Positions 1 through 13,600 of a stretch of 64,000 nt of DNA are shown in pieces (position 1 is the stretch's first letter; each line of letters begins with the position of its first letter). The notes beneath the pieces are model-generated. The model saw only the letters and a list, made by a program, of their open reading frames with translations. It searched no databases and was not told the origin of the DNA. The stretch is from Eutreptiella sp. 'Long Island Sound 2002'. Its lineage: Eukaryota; Euglenozoa; Euglenophyceae; Eutreptiales; Eutreptiaceae. The DNA lies in contig CAXIWF010000520.1 in NCBI GenBank assembly GCA_964036045.1, positions 33,140 to 97,139 on the forward strand, written 5' to 3'. A program made the position numbers and the translations under genes.

Positions 1-3000
1 TCGGTCTTGATCGGTCTTGATCGGTCTTGATCGGTCTTGATCGGTCTTGATCGGTCTTGATCGTCTTGATCGGTCTTGATCGGTCTTGATCGGCCTTGAT
101 CGGTCTTGATCGGTCTTGATCGGTCTTGATCAGTCTTGATCGGTGTTGATTGGTCTTGATCGGTCTTCATCGGTCTTGATCAGTCTTGATCGCTCTTGAT
201 CGGTCTTGATCGGTCTTGATCGGTCTTGAGCGGTCTTGATCGGTCTTGATCGGTCTTGAGCGGTCTTGATCGGTCTTGAGCGGTCTTGATCGGTCTTGAT
301 CGGTCTTGATCGGTCTTGATCGGTCTTGATCGGTCTTGATCGGTCTTGATCGGTCTTGATCGGTCTTGATCGGTCTTGAGCGGTCTTGATCGGTCTTCAG
401 TGGTCTTGATCGGTCTTGATTGGTCTTGATCGGTCTTGATCGGTGTTGATTGGTCTTGATCGGTCTTGATCGGTCTTGATCTGTCTTTATCGGGGTTATG
501 TGGGCTTTCGGTAGGCTTTCGGTAGGCTTTCGGTAGGCTTTCGGTAGGCTTTCGGTAGGCTTTCGGTGGGCTTTCGGAAGGCTTTCGGTAGGCTTTCGGT
601 AGGCTTTCGGTGGGCTTTCGGTAGGCTTTCGGTAGGCTTTCGGTAGGCTTTCGGTAGGCTTTCGGTAGGCTTTCGGTAGGCTTTCGGTAGGCTTTCGGTA
701 GGCTTTCGGTAGGCTTTCGGTAGGCTTTCGGTCTTGATCGGGCTTGATCGGTCTTGATCGGTCTTGATCGGTCTTGACCGGTCTTGATCGGTCTTGAGCG
801 GTCTTGAGCGGTCTTGATCGGTCTTGAGCGGTCTTGATCGGTCTTGATCGGTCTTGATCGGTCTTGATCGGTCTTGATCGGTCTTGATCGGTCTTGAGCG
901 GTCTTGATCGGTCTTCAGTGGTCTTGATCGGTCTTGATCGGTCTTGATCGGTCTTGATCGGTGTTGATTGGTCTTGATTGGTCTTGATCGGTCTTGATCT
1001 GTCTTTATCGGGGTTATCTGGGCTTTCGGTAGGCTTTCGGTAGGCTTTCGGTAGGCTTTCGGTAGGCTTTCGGTAGGCTTTCGGTGGGCTTTCGGAAGGC
1101 TTTCGGTAGGCTTTTGGTAGGCTTTCGGTGGGCTTTCGGTAGGCTTTCGGTAGGCTTTCGGTAGGCTTTCGGTAGGCTTTCGGTAGGCTTTCGGTAGGCT
1201 TTCGGTAGGCTTTCGGTAGGCTTTCGGTAGGCTTTCGGTAGGCTTTCGGTAGGCTTTCGGTAGGCTTTCGGTAGGCTTTCGGTAGGCTTTCGGTAGGCTT
1301 TCGGTAGTCTTTCGGTCTTGATCGGGCTTGATCGGTCTTGATCGGTCTTGATCGGTCTTGACCGGTCTTGATCGGTCTTGAGCGGTCTTGAGCGGTCTTG
1401 ATCGGTCTTGAGCGGTCTTGATCGGTCTTGATCGGTCTTGATCGGTCTTGATCGGTCTTGATCGGTCTTGATCGGTCTTGAGCGGTCTTGATCGGTCTTC
1501 AGTGGTCTTGATCGGTCTTGATCGGTCTTGATCGGTCTTGGTCGGTGTTGATTGGTCTTGATCGGTCTTGATCGGTCTTGATCTCTCTTTATCGGGGTTA
1601 TGTGGGCTTTCGGTAGGCTTTCGGTAGGCTTTCGGTAGGCTTTTGGTAGGCTTTCGGTAGGCTTTCGGTGGGCTTTCGGAAGGCTTTCGGTAGGCTTTTG
1701 GTAGGCTTTCGGTGGGCTTTCGGTAGGCTTTCGGTAGGCTTGCGGTAGGCTTTCGGTAGGCTTTCAGTAGGCTTTCGGTAGGCTTTCGGTAGGCTTTCGG
1801 TAGGCTTTCGGTAGGCTTTCGGTAGGCTTTCGGTAGGCTTTCGGTAGGCTTTCGGTAGGCTTTCGGTGGGCTTTCGGTGGGCTTTCGGTCTTGATCGGTC
1901 TTGATCGGTCTTGATCGGTCTTGATCGGTCTTGATCGGTCTTGATCGGTCTTGATCGGTCTTGATCGGTCTTGATCGTCTTGATCGGTCTTGATCGGTCT
2001 TGATCGGCCTTGATCGGTCTTGATCGGTCTTGATCGGTCTTGATCAGTCTTGATCGGTGTTGATTGGTCTTGATCGGTCTTTATCGGTCTTTATCGGTGT
2101 TTATCGAACTTGATCGGTCTTGATCGGTCTTCATCGGACTGGATCGGTCTTGATCAGTCTTGACCGGTCTTGATCACTCTTCATCGGTCTTGAGCGGTCT
2201 TGATCGGTCTTCATCGGTCTTGAGCGGTCTTTATCGGTCTAGAGCGGTCTTGAGCGGTCTTGAGCGGTCTTGAGTGGTCTTGAGCGGTCTTGATCGGTCT
2301 TGATCGGTCTTGATCGGTCTTGAGCGGTCTTGATCGGTCTTCATCGGTCTTGATCAGTCTTGATCGGTCTTGATCGGTCTTGATCGGTCTTGATCAGTCT
2401 TGAGCGGTCTTGATCGGTCTTGATCGGTCTTGATCGGTCTTGATCGGTCTTGATCGTCTTGATCGGTCTTGATCGGTCTTGATCGGTGTTGATTGGTCTT
2501 GATCGGTCTTGATCGGTCTTGATCTGTCTTTATCGGGGTTATGTGGGCTTTCGGTAGGCTTTCGGTAGGCTTTCGGTAGGCTTTCGGTAGGCTTTCGGTA
2601 GGCTTTCGGTGGGCTTTCGGAATGCTTTCGGTAGGCTTTCGGTAGGCTTTCGGTGGGCTTTCGGTAGGCTTTCGGTAGGCTTTCGGTAGGCTTTCGGTAG
2701 GCTTTCGGTAGGCTTTCGGTAGGCTTTCGGTAGGCTTTCGGTAGGCTTTCGGTAGGCTTTCGGTAGGCTTTCGGTCTTGATCGGGCTTGATCGGTCTTGA
2801 TCGGTCTTGATCGGTCTTGACCGGTCTTGATCGGTCTTGAGCGGTCTTGAGCGGTCTTGATCGGTCTTGAGCGGTCTTGATCGGTCTTGATCGGTCTTGA
2901 TCGGTCTTGATCGGTCTTGATCGGTCTTGATCGGTCTTGAGCGGTCTTGATCGGTCTTCAGTGGTCTTGATCGGTCTTGATCGGTCTTGATCGGTCTTGA

Positions 3001-4627
3001 TCGGTGTTGATTGGTCTTGATTGGTCTTGATCGGTCTTGATCTGTCTTTATCGGGGTTATCTGGGCTTTCGGTAGGCTTTCGGTAGGCTTTCGGTAGGCT
3101 TTCGGTAGGCTTTCGGTAGGCTTTCGGTGGGCTTTCGGAAGGCTTTCGGTAGGCTTTCGGTAGGCTTTCGGTGGGCTTTCGGTAGGCTTTCGGTAGGCTT
3201 TCGGTAGGCTTTCGGTAGGCTTTCGGTAGGCTTTCGGTAGGCTTTCGGTAGGCTTTCGGTAGGCTTTCGGTAGGCTTTCGGTAGGCTTTCGGTAGGCTTT
3301 CGGTAGGCTTTCGGTAGGCTTTCGGTAGGCTTTCGGTAGGCTTTCGGTAGGCTTTCGGTAGGCTTTCGGTCTTGATCGGGCTTGATCGGTCTTGATCGGT
3401 CTTGATCGGTCTTGACCGGTCTTGATCGGTCTTGAGCGGTCTTGATCGGTCTTGAGCGGTCTTGATCGGTCTTGATCGGTCTTGATCGGTCTTGATCGGT
3501 CTTGATCGGTCTTGATCGGTCTTGAGCGGTCTTGATCGGTCTTCAGTGGTCTTGATCGGTCTTGATCGGTCTTGATCGGTCTTGGTCGGTGTTGATTGGT
3601 CTTGATCGGTCTTGATCGGTCTTGATCTCTCTTTATCGGGGTTATGTGGGCTTTCGGTAGGCTTTCGGTAGGCTTTCGGTAGGCTTTTGGTAGGCTTTCG
3701 GTACGTTTTCGGTGGGCTTTCGGAAGGCTTTCGGTAGGCTTTTGGTAGGCTTTTGGTGGGCTTTCGGTAGGCTTTCGGTAGGCTTGCGGTAGGCTTTCGG
3801 TAGGCTTTCAGTAGGCTTTCGGTAGGCTTTCGGTAGGCTTTCGGTAGGCTTTCGGTAGGCTTTCGGTAGGCTTTCGGTAGGCTTTCGGTAGGCTTTCGGT
3901 AGGCTTTCGGTGGGCTTTCGGTGGGCTTTCGGTCTTGATCGGTCTTGATCGGTCTTGATCGGTCTTGATCGGTCTTGATCGGTCTTGATCGGTCTTGATC
4001 GGTCTTGATCGGTCTTGATCGTCTTGATCGGTCTTGATCGGTCTTGATCGGCCTTGATCGGTCTTGATCGGTCTTGATCGGTCTTGATCAGTCTTGATCG
4101 GTGTTGATTGGTCTTGATCGGTCTTTATCGGTCTTTATCGGTGTTTATCGAACTTGATCGGTCTTGATCGGTCTTCATCGGACTGGATCGGTCTTGATCA
4201 GTCTTGACCGGTCTTGATCACTCTTCATCGGTCTTGAGCGGTCTTGATCGGTCTTCATCGGTCTTGAGCGGTCTTTATCGGTCTAGAGCGGTCTTGAGCG
4301 GTCTTGAGCGGTCTTGAGTGGTCTTGAGCGGTCTTGATCGGTCTTGATCGGTCTTGATCGGTCTTGAGCGGTCTTGATCGGTCTTCATCGGTCTTGATCA
4401 GTCTTGATCGGTCTTGATCGGTCTTGATCGGTCTTGATCGGTCTTGAGCGGTCTTGATCGGTCTTGATCGGTCTTGATCGGTCTTGATCGGTCTTGATCG
4501 TCTTGATCGGTCTTGATCGGTCTTGATCGGTCTTGATCGGTCTTGATCGGTCTTGATCGGTCTTGATCGGTCTTGATCGGTCTTGATCGGTCTTGATCGG
4601 TGTTGATTGGTCTTGATCGGTCTTGAT
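1..4627. repeat. Minisatellite array, alternating 10-mer and 11-mer blocks
   Basis: Blocks of the 10-bp unit CGGTCTTGAT (about 1-500, 725-1010, 1313-1600, 1888-2530, 2773-3055, 3368-3640, 3930-4627) alternate with blocks of the 11-bp unit CGGTAGGCTTT. The 10-mer to 11-mer switch is always made through the same non-repeat linker containing TTTATCGGGGTTAT (near 490, 1005, 1590, 2528, 3045, 3630). The reverse switch is seamless because both units share CGGT. Linker spacing (about 515, 585, 938 bp) repeats, giving a higher-order period near 2.04 kb. The array continues beyond the left edge of the window. Common unit variants are TTGAGCGG, TTGATCAG and TCTTCATCGG. Confidence 0.97.
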
Positions 4628-7600
4628 CGGTAGGCCCTCGGTAGGCTTTCGGTAGGCTTTCGGTGGGCTTTCGGCAGGCTTTCGGTAGGCTTTCGGTAGG
4701 CTTTCGGTAGGCTTTCAGTGGGCTTTCGGTAGGCTTTCGGTAGGCTTTCGGTGGGCTTTCGGTGGGCTTTCGGTAGGCTTTCGGTAGGCTTTCCGTAGGC
4801 TTTTGGTAGGCTTTCGATGGGCTTTCGGTACGCTTTTGGCAGGCTTTCGGTAGGCTTTCGGTAGGCTTTCGGTAGGCTTTCGGTAGGCTTTCGGTAGGCT
4901 TTCGGTAGGCTTTCGGTGGGCTTTCGGTAGGCTTTTCGTAGGCTTTCGGTGGGCTTTCGGTAGGCTTTCGGTAGGCTTTCGGTAGGCTTTCGGTAGGCTT
5001 TCGGTAGGCTTTCGGTAGGCTTTCGGCAGGCTTTCAGTAGGCTTTCGGTAGGCTTTCGGTGGGCTTTCGGCAGGCTTTCGGTAGGCTTTCGGTAGGCTTT
5101 CGGTAGGCTTTCGGTGGGCTTTCGGTAGGCTTTCCGTAGGCTTTTGGTAGGCTTTCGGTGGGCTTTCGGTCCGCTTTTGGCAGGCTTTCGGTAGGCTTTG
5201 GGTAGGCTTTCGGCAGGCTTTCGGTAGGCTTTCGGTAGGCTTTCCGTAGGCTTTTGGTAGGCTTTCGGTGGGCTTTCGGTAGGCTTTTGGCAGGCTTTCG
5301 GTAGGCTTTCGGTAGGCTGTCGGTAGGCTTTTGGCAGGCGTTCGGTAGGCTTTCAGTAGGCCTTCGGTGGCTTTTTGGTAGGCATTCGGTAGGATTTCGG
5401 TAGGCGGGCTTTCGGTGGGCCTTCGGTAGGCTTTCGGTAGGCTTTCGGTAGGCTTTCGGTGGGCTTTCGGTAGGCTTTCGGTGGGCTTTCGGTAGGCTTT
5501 CGGTAGGCTTTCGGTAGGCTTTCGGTAGGCTTTCGGTGGGCTTTCGGTAGGCTTTCGGTGGGCTTTCGGTAGGCTTTCGGTAGGCTCTCGGCAGGCTTTC
5601 GGTAGGCTTTCGGTAGGATTTCGGTAGGCTTTCGGTAGGATTTCGGTAGGCTTTCGGTAGGCTTTCGGTAGGCTTTCGGTGGGCTTTCGGTGGGCTTTCG
5701 GTAAGCTTTCGGTAGGCTTTCGGTAGGCTTTCGGTAGGCTTTCGGTAGGCTTTCGGTGGGCTTTCGGTAGGCTTTCGGTAGGCTTTCGGTAGGCTTTCGG
5801 TGGGCTTTCGGTAGGCTTTCGGTAGGCTTTCGGTAGGCTTTTCGTAGGCTTTCGGTGGGCTTTCGGTAGGCTTTCGGTAGGCTTTCGGTAGGCTTTCGGT
5901 AGGCTTTCGGTAGGCTTTCGGTACGCTTTTGGTAGGCTTTCGGTAGGCTTTCGGTGGGCTTTCGGCAGGCTTTCGGTAGGCTTTCGGTAGGCTTTCGGTA
6001 GGCTTTCGGTGGGCTTTCGGTAGGCTTTCGGTAGGCTTTCGGTGGGCTTTCGGTGGGCTTTCGGTAGGCTTTCGGTGGGCTTTCCGTAGGCTTTTGGTAC
6101 GCTTTTGGTGGGCTTTCGAGGGCTTTTGGCAGGCTTTCGGTAGGCTTTCGGTAGGCTTTCGGTAGGCTTTCAGTGGCTTTTTGGTAGGCTTTCGGTAGGC
6201 GGGCTTTCGGTGGGCCTTCGGTAGGCTTTCGGTAGGCTTTCGGTAGGATTTCGGTAGGCTTTCGGTAGGCTTTCGGTGGGCTTTCGGTAGGCTTTCGGTA
6301 GGCTTTCGGTAGGCTTTCGGTAGGCCTTCGGTAGGCTTTCGGTAGGCTGTCGGTAGGCTTTCGGTAGGCTTTCGGTGGGCTTTCGGTGGGCTTTCGGTAG
6401 GCTTTCGGTAGGCTTTCGGTAGGCTTTCGGTAGGCTTTTGGTACGCTTTCGGTGGGCTTTGGGTAGGCTTTGGGTAGGCTTTCGGTGGGCTTTCGGTGGG
6501 CTTTCGGTAGGCTTTCGGTAGGCTTTCGGTAGGATTTCGGTAGGCTTTCGGTACGCTTTCGGTGGGCTTTCGGTAGGCATTCGGTAGGCTTTCGGCAGGC
6601 TTTCGGTAGGCTTTCGGTAGGCTTTCGGTAGGCTTTCGGTAGGCTTTCGGTAGGCTTTCGGTAGGCTTTCGGTGGGCTTTCGGTAGGCTTTTCGTAGGCT
6701 TTCGGTGGGCTTTCGGTAGGCTTTCGGTAGGCTTTCGGCAGGCTTTCGGTAGCCTTTCGCCAGGCTTTCGGTAGGCTTTCGGTAGGCTTTCGGTAGGCTT
6801 TCGGTAGGCTTTCGGTAGGCTTTCGGTAGGCTTTCGGTGGGCTTTCGGTAGGCTTTTCGTAGGCTTTCGGTGGGCTTTCGGCAGGCTTTCGGTAGGCTTT
6901 CGGTAGGCTTTCGGTAGGCTTTCGGTGGGCTTTCGGATGGCTTTCGGTAGGCTTTCGGTAGGCTTTCGGTAGGCTTTCGGTGGGCTTTCGGTAGGCTTTC
7001 GGTGGGCTTTCGGTGGGCTTTCGGTGGGCTTTTGGTAGGCTTTCGGTGGGCTTTCGGTAGGCTTTCGGTAGGCTTTCGGTAGGCTTTCGGTGGGCTTTCG
7101 GTGGGCTTTCGGTGGGCTTTCGGTAGGCTTTCGGTAGGCTTTCGGTGGGCTTTCGGTAGGCTTTCGGTGGGCTTTCGGTGGGCTTTTGGTAGGCTTTCGG
7201 TAGGCCTTTGGTAGGCTTTCGGTGGGCTTTCGGTACGCTTTTGGCAGGCTTTCGGTAGGCTTTCGGTAGGCTTTCGGCAGGCGTTCGGTAGGCTTTCGGT
7301 AGGCTTTCGGTACGCTTTCGGTGGGCTTTCGGTAGGCTTTCGGTAGGCTTTCCGTAGGCTTTTGGTAGGCTTTCGGTGGGCTTTCGGTACGCTTTTGGCA
7401 GGCTTTCGGTAGGCTTTCGGTAGGCTTTCGGTAGGCTTTCGGTAGGCTTTCGGCAGGCGTTCGGTAGCCTTTCGGTAGGCTTTCGGTGGCTTTTTGGTAG
7501 GCATTCGGTAGGCTTTTGGTAGGCTTTCGGTAGGCTTTCGGTAGGCTTTCGGTAGGCTTTCGGTGGGCTTTCGGTAGGCTTTCGGGTGGCTTTCGGTAGG

Positions 7601-10600
7601 CTTTCGGTGGGCTTTCGGTAGGCTTTCGGTAGGCTTTCGGTAGGCTTTCGGTGGGCTTTCGGTGGGCTTTCGGTAGGCTTTCGGTGGGCTTTCGGTAGGC
7701 TTTCGGTAGGCTTTCGGTAGGCTTTCGGTGGGCTTTCGGTAGGCTTTCGGTAGGCTTTCGGTAGGCTTTCGGTGGGCTTTCGGTAGGCTTTCGGTAGGCT
7801 TTCGGTAGGCTTTCGGTAGGCTTTCGGTAGGCTTTCGGTGGGCTTTCGGTAGGCTTTCGGTAGGCTTTCGGCAGGCTTTCGTTAGGCTTTCGGTAGGCTT
7901 TCGGTAGGCTTTCGGTAGGCTTTCGGTAGGCTTTCGGTAGGCTTTCGGTGGGCTTTTGGTAGGCTTTTCGTAGGCTTTCGGTAGGCTTTCGGTAGGCTTT
8001 CGGTAGGCTTTCGGTAGGCTTTCGGTAGGCTTTCGGTAGGCTTTTGGTAGGCTTTCGGTAGGCTTTCGGTGGGCTTTCGGCAGGCTTTCGGTAGGCTTTC
8101 GGTAGGCTTTCGGTGGGCTTTCGGTGGGCTTTCGGTAGGCTTTCGGTGGGCTTTCCGTAGGCTTTTGGTAGGCTTTCGGTGGGCTTTCGGTACGCTTTTG
8201 GCAGGCTTTCGGTAGGCTTTCGGTAGGCTTTCGGTAGGCTTTCCGTAGGCTTTCGGCAGGCGTTCGGTAGGCTTTCGGTAGGCTTTCGGTGGCTTTTTGG
8301 TAGGCTTTCGGTAGGCTTTCGGTGGGCTTTCGGCAGGCTTTCGGTAGGCTTTCGGCAGGCTTTCGGTAGGCTTTCGGTAGGCTTTCGGTAGGCTTTCGGT
8401 AGGCTTTCGGTAGGCTTTCGGTAGGCCCTCGGTAGGCTTTCGGTGGGCTTTCGGTAGGCTTTTCGTAGGCTTTCGGTGGGCTTTCGGTAGGCTTTCGGTA
8501 GGCTTTCGGTAGGCTTTCGGTACGCTTTCGGCAGGCTTTCGGTAGGCTTTCGGTGGGCTTTCGGCAGGCTTTCGGTAGGCTTTCGGTAGGCTTTCGGTAG
8601 GCTTTCGGTGGGCTTTCGGTGGGCTTTCGGTAGGCTTTCGGTAGGCTTTCGGTAGGCTTTCGGTAGGCTTTCGGTAGGCTTTTGGTAGGCTTTCGGTGGG
8701 CTTTCGGTAGGCTTTCGGCAGGCTTTCGGTAGGCTTTCGGTAGGCTTTCGGTAGGCTTTCGGTAGGCTTTCGGTAGGCTTTCGGTAGGCCCTCGGTAGGC
8801 TTTCGGTGGGCTTTCGGTAGGCTTTTCGTAGGCTTTCGGTGGGCTTTCGGTAGGCTTTCGGTAGGCTTTCGGTAGGCTTTCGGTACGCTTTCGGCAGGCT
8901 TTCGGTAGGCTTTCGGTAGGCTTTCGGTGGGCTTTCGGCAGGCTTTCGGTAGGCTTTCGGTAGGCTTTCGGTAGGCTTTCGGTGGGCTTTCGGTGGGCTT
9001 TCGGTAGGCTTTCGGTAGGCTTTCGGTAGGCTTTCGGTAGGCTTTCGGTAGGCTTTTGGTAGGCTTTCGGTGGGCTTTCGGTACGCTTTTGGCAGGCTTT
9101 CGGTAGGCTTTCGGTGGGCTTTCGGTAGGCTTTCGGTAGGCTTTCGGTAGGCTTTCGGTGGGCTTTCGGTGGGCTTTCGGTAGGCTTTCGGTGGGCTTTC
9201 GGTAGGCTTTCGGTAGGCTTTCGGTAGGCTTTCGGTGGGCTTTCGGTAGGCTTTCGGTAGGCTTTCGGTAGGCTTTCGGTGGGCTTTCGGTAGGCTTTCG
9301 GTAGGCTTTCGGTAGGCTTTCGGTAGGCTTTCGGTAGGCTTTCGGTGGGCTTTCGGTAGGCTTTCGGTAGGCTTTCGGCAGGCTTTCGTTAGGCTTTCGG
9401 TAGGCTTTCGGTAGGCTTTCGGTAGGCTTTCGGTAGGCTTTCGGTAGGCTTTCGGTGGGCTTTTGGTAGGCTTTTCGTAGGCTTTCGGTAGGCTTTCGGT
9501 AGGCTTTCGGTAGGCTTTCGGTAGGCTTTCGGTAGGCTTTCGGTACGCTTTTGGTAGGCTTTCGGTAGGCTTTCGGTGGGCTTTCGGCAGGCTTTCGGTA
9601 GGCTTTCGGTAGGCTTTCGGTAGGCTTTTTGGTAGGCTTTCGGTAGGCTTTCGGTGGGCTTTCGGCAGGCTTTCGGTAGGCTTTCGGCAGGCTTTCGGTA
9701 GGCTTTCGGTAGGCTTTCGGTAGGCTTTCGGTAGGCTTTCGGTAGGCTTTCGGTAGGCCCTCGGTAGGCTTTCGGTGGGCTTTCGGTAGGCTTTTCGTAG
9801 GCTTTCGGTGGGCTTTCGGTAGGCTTTCGGTAGGCTTTCGGTAGGCTTTCGGTACGCTTTCGGCAGGCTTTCGGTAGGCTTTCGGTAGGCTTTCGGTGGG
9901 CTTTCGGCAGGCTTTCGGTAGGCTTTCGGTAGGCTTTCGGTAGGCTTTCGGTGGGCTTTCGGTGGGCTTTCGGTAGGCTTTCGGTAGGCTTTCGGTAGGC
10001 TTTCGGTAGGCTTTTGGTAGGCTTTTGGTAGGCTTTCGGTGGGCTTTCGGTACGCTTTTGGCAGGCTTTCGGTAGGCTTTCGGTAGGCTTTCGGTAGGCT
10101 TTCGGTAGGCTTTCGGTAGGCTTTCGGTAGGCTTTCGGTACGCTTTCGGTGGGCTTTGGGTAGGCTTTCGGTAGGCTTTCGGTAGGCTTTCGGTGGGCTT
10201 TCGGTAGGCTTTCGGTGGGCATTCGGTAGGCTTTCGGTAGGCTTTCGGTAGGCTTTCGGTAGGCTTTCGGTGGGCTTTCGGTGGGCTTTCGGTAGGCTTT
10301 CGGTAGGCTTTCGGTAGGCTTTCGGTAGGCTTTCGGTAGGCTTTCGGTAGGCTTTCGGTGGGCTTTCGGTACGCTTTTGGCAGGCTTTCGGTAGGCTTTC
10401 GGTAGGCTTTCGGTAGGCTTTCGGTAGGCTTTCGGTACGCTTTCGGTGGGCTTTGGGTAGGCTTTCGGTAGGCTTTCGGTAGGCTTTCGGTAGGCTTTCG
10501 GTAGGCTTTCGGTAGGCTTTCGGTAGGCTTTTGGTACGCTTTCGGTGGGCTTTGGGTAGGCTTTCGGTAGGCTTTCGGTAGGCTTTCAGTGGCTTTTTGG

Positions 10601-13600
10601 TAGGCATTCGGTAGGCTTTCGGTAGGCGGGCTTTCGGTGGGCCTTCGGTAGGCTTTCGGTAGGCTTTCGGTGGGCTTTCGGTAGGCTTTCGGTAGGCTTT
10701 CGGTAGGCTTTCGGTAGGCTTTCGGTAGGCTTTCGGTAGGCTGTCGGTAGGCTTTCGGTAGGCTTTCGGTGGGCTTTCGGTAGGCTTTCGGTAGGCTTTC
10801 GGTAGGCTTTTGGTACGCTTTCGGTGGGCTTTGGGTAGGCTTTCGGTAGGCTTTCGGTAGGCTTTCGGTGGGCTTTCGGTAGGCTTTCGGTAGGCTTTCG
10901 GTAGGCTTTCGGTAGGCTTTCGGTACGCTTTCGGTGGGCTTTCGGTAGGCATTCGGTAGGCTTTCGGCAGGCTTTCGGTAGGCTTTCGGTAGGCTTTCGG
11001 TAGGCTTTCGGTAGGCTTTCGGTAGGCTTTCGGTAGGCTTTCGGTGGGCTTTCGGTACGCTTTTCGTAGGCTTTCGGTGGGCTTTCGGTAGGCTTTCGGT
11101 AGGCTTTCGGTAGGCTTTCGGTAGGCTTCCGGTACGCTTTCGGCAGGCTTTCGGTAGGCTTTCGGTAGGCTTTCGGTGGGCTTTCGGCAGGCTTTCGGTA
11201 GGCCTTCGGTAGGCTTTCGGTGGGCTTTCGGTAGGCTTTCGGTAGGCTTTCGGTGGGCTTTCGGTGGGCTTTCCGTAGGCTTTTGGTAGGCTTTCGGTGG
11301 GCTTTCGGTACGCTTTTGGCAGGCTTTCGGTAGGCTTTCGGTAGGCTTTCGGTAGGCTTTCGGTAGGCTTTCGGCAGGCGTTCGGTAGGCTTTATGTAGG
11401 CTTTCGGTGGCTTTTTGGTAGGCATTCGGTCGGCTTTCGGTAGGCGGGCTTTCGGTGGCCCTTCGGTAGGCTTTCGGTAGGCTTTCGGTAGGCTTTCGGT
11501 AGGCCCTCGGTAGGCTTTCGGTGGGCTTTCGGTAGGCTTTTCGTAGGCTTTCGGTGGGCTTTCGGTAGGCTTTCGGTAGGCTTTCGGTAGGCTTTCGGTA
11601 GGCTTTCGGTAGGCTTTAGGTGGGCTTTCGGCAGGCTTTCGGTAGGCTTTCGGTAGGCTTTCGGTAGGCTTTCGGTGGGCTTTCGGTAGGCTTTCGGAGG
11701 CGTTCGGTGGGCTTTCGGTGGGCTTTCGGTAGGCTTTCGGTAGGCTTTCGGTAGGCTTTCGGTAGGCTTTCGGCAGGCTTTCGGTAGGCTTTCGGTAGGC
11801 TTTCGGCAGGCTTTCGGTAGGCTTTCGGTAGGCTTTCGGTACGCTTTCGGTAGGCTTTCGGTAGGCTTTCGGTAGGCCCTCGGTAGGCTTTCGGTAGGCT
11901 TTTGGTAGGCTTTTCGTAGGCTTTCGGTGCGCTTTCGGTAGGCTTTCGGTAGGCTTTCGGTAGGCTTTCGGTAGGCTTTCGGTAGGCTTTCGGTATGCTT
12001 TCGGCAGGCTTTCGGTAGGCTTTCGGTAGGCTTTCGGTAGGCTTTCGGCAGGCTTTCGGTAGGCTTTCGGTAGGCTTTCGGTAGGCTTTCGGTAGGCTTT
12101 CGGTAGGCTTTCGGTGGGCTTTCGGTAGGCTTTTCGTAGGCTTTCGGTGGGCTTTCGGTAGGCTTTCGGTAGGCTTTCGGTAGGCTTTCGGTACGCTTTC
12201 GGCAGGCTTTCGGTAGGCTTTCGGTAGGCTTTCGGTGGGCTTTCGGCAGGCTTTCGGTAGGCTTTCGGTAGGCTTTCGGTAGGCTTTCGGTGGGCTTTCG
12301 GTAGGCTTTCGGTAGGCTTTCGGTGGGCTTTCGGTGGGCTTTCGGTAGGCTTTCGGTAGGCTTTCGGTAGGCTTTCGGTAGGCTTTCGGTAGGCTTTTGG
12401 TAGGCTTTCGGTGGGCTTTCGGTACGCTTTTGGCAGGCTTTCGGTAGGCTTTCGGTAGGCTTTCGGTAGGCTTTCAGTGGCTTTTTGGTAGGCATTCGGT
12501 AGGCTTTCGGTAGGCGGGCTTTCGGTGGGCCTTCGGTAGGCTTTCGGTAGGCTTTCGGTGGGCTTTCGGTAGGCTTTCGGTAGGCTTTCGGTAGGCTTTC
12601 GGTAGGCTTTCGGTAGGCTTTCGGTAGGCTGTCGGTAGGCTTTCGGTAGGCTTTCGGTGGGCTTTCGGTGGGCTTTCGGTAGGCTTTCGGTAGGCTTTCG
12701 GTAGGCTTTCGGTAGGCTTTTGGTACGCTTTCGGTGGGCTTTGGGTAGGCTTTCGGTAGGCTTTCGGTAGGCTTTCGGTGGGCTTTCGGTAGGCTTTCGG
12801 TAGGCTTTCGGTAGGCTTTCGGTAGGCTTTCGGTACGCTTTCGGTGGGCTTTCGGTAGGCATTCGGTAGGCTTTCGGCAGGCTTTCGGTAGGCTTTCGGT
12901 AGGCTTTCGGTAGGCTTTCGGTAGGCTTTCGGTAGGCTTTCGGTAGGCTTTCGGTGGGCTTTCGGTAGGCTTTTCGTAGGCTTTCGGTGGGCTTTCGGTA
13001 GGCTTTCGGTAGGCTTTCGGTAGGCTTTCGGTAGGCTTCCGGTACGCTTTCGGCAGGCTTTCGGTAGGCTTTCGGTAGGCTTTCGGTGGGCTTTCGGCAG
13101 GCTTTCGGTAGGCCTTCGGTAGGCTTTCGGTGGGCTTTCGGTAGGCTTTCGGTAGGCTTTCGGTGGGCTTTCGGTGGGCTTTCGGTGGGCTTTCCGTAGG
13201 CTTTTGGTAGGCTTTCGGTGGGCTTTCGGTACGCTTTTGGCAGGCTTTCGGTAGGCTTTCGGTAGGCTTTCGGTAGGCTTTCGGTAGGCTTTCGGCAGGC
13301 GTTCGGTAGGCTTTATGTAGGCTTTCGGTGGCTTTTTGGTAGGCATTCGGTAGGCTTTCGGTAGGCGGGCTTTCGGTGGCCCTTCGGTAGGCTTTCGGTA
13401 GGCTTTCGGTAGGCTTTCGGTAGGCCCTCGGTAGGCTTTCGGTGGGCTTTCGGTAGGCTTTTCGTAGGCTTTCGGTGGGCTTTCGGTAGGCTTTCGGTAG
13501 GCTTTCGGTAGGCTTTCGGTAGGCTTTCGGTAGGCTTTAGGTGGGCTTTCGGCAGGCTTTCGGTAGGATTTCGGTAGGCTTTCGGTAGGCTTTCGGTGGG

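Noticed and set aside
1-4627. CRISPR-like look of regularly repeated short units
   Set aside because: The units are contiguous, with no unique spacers, and the sequence is eukaryotic.
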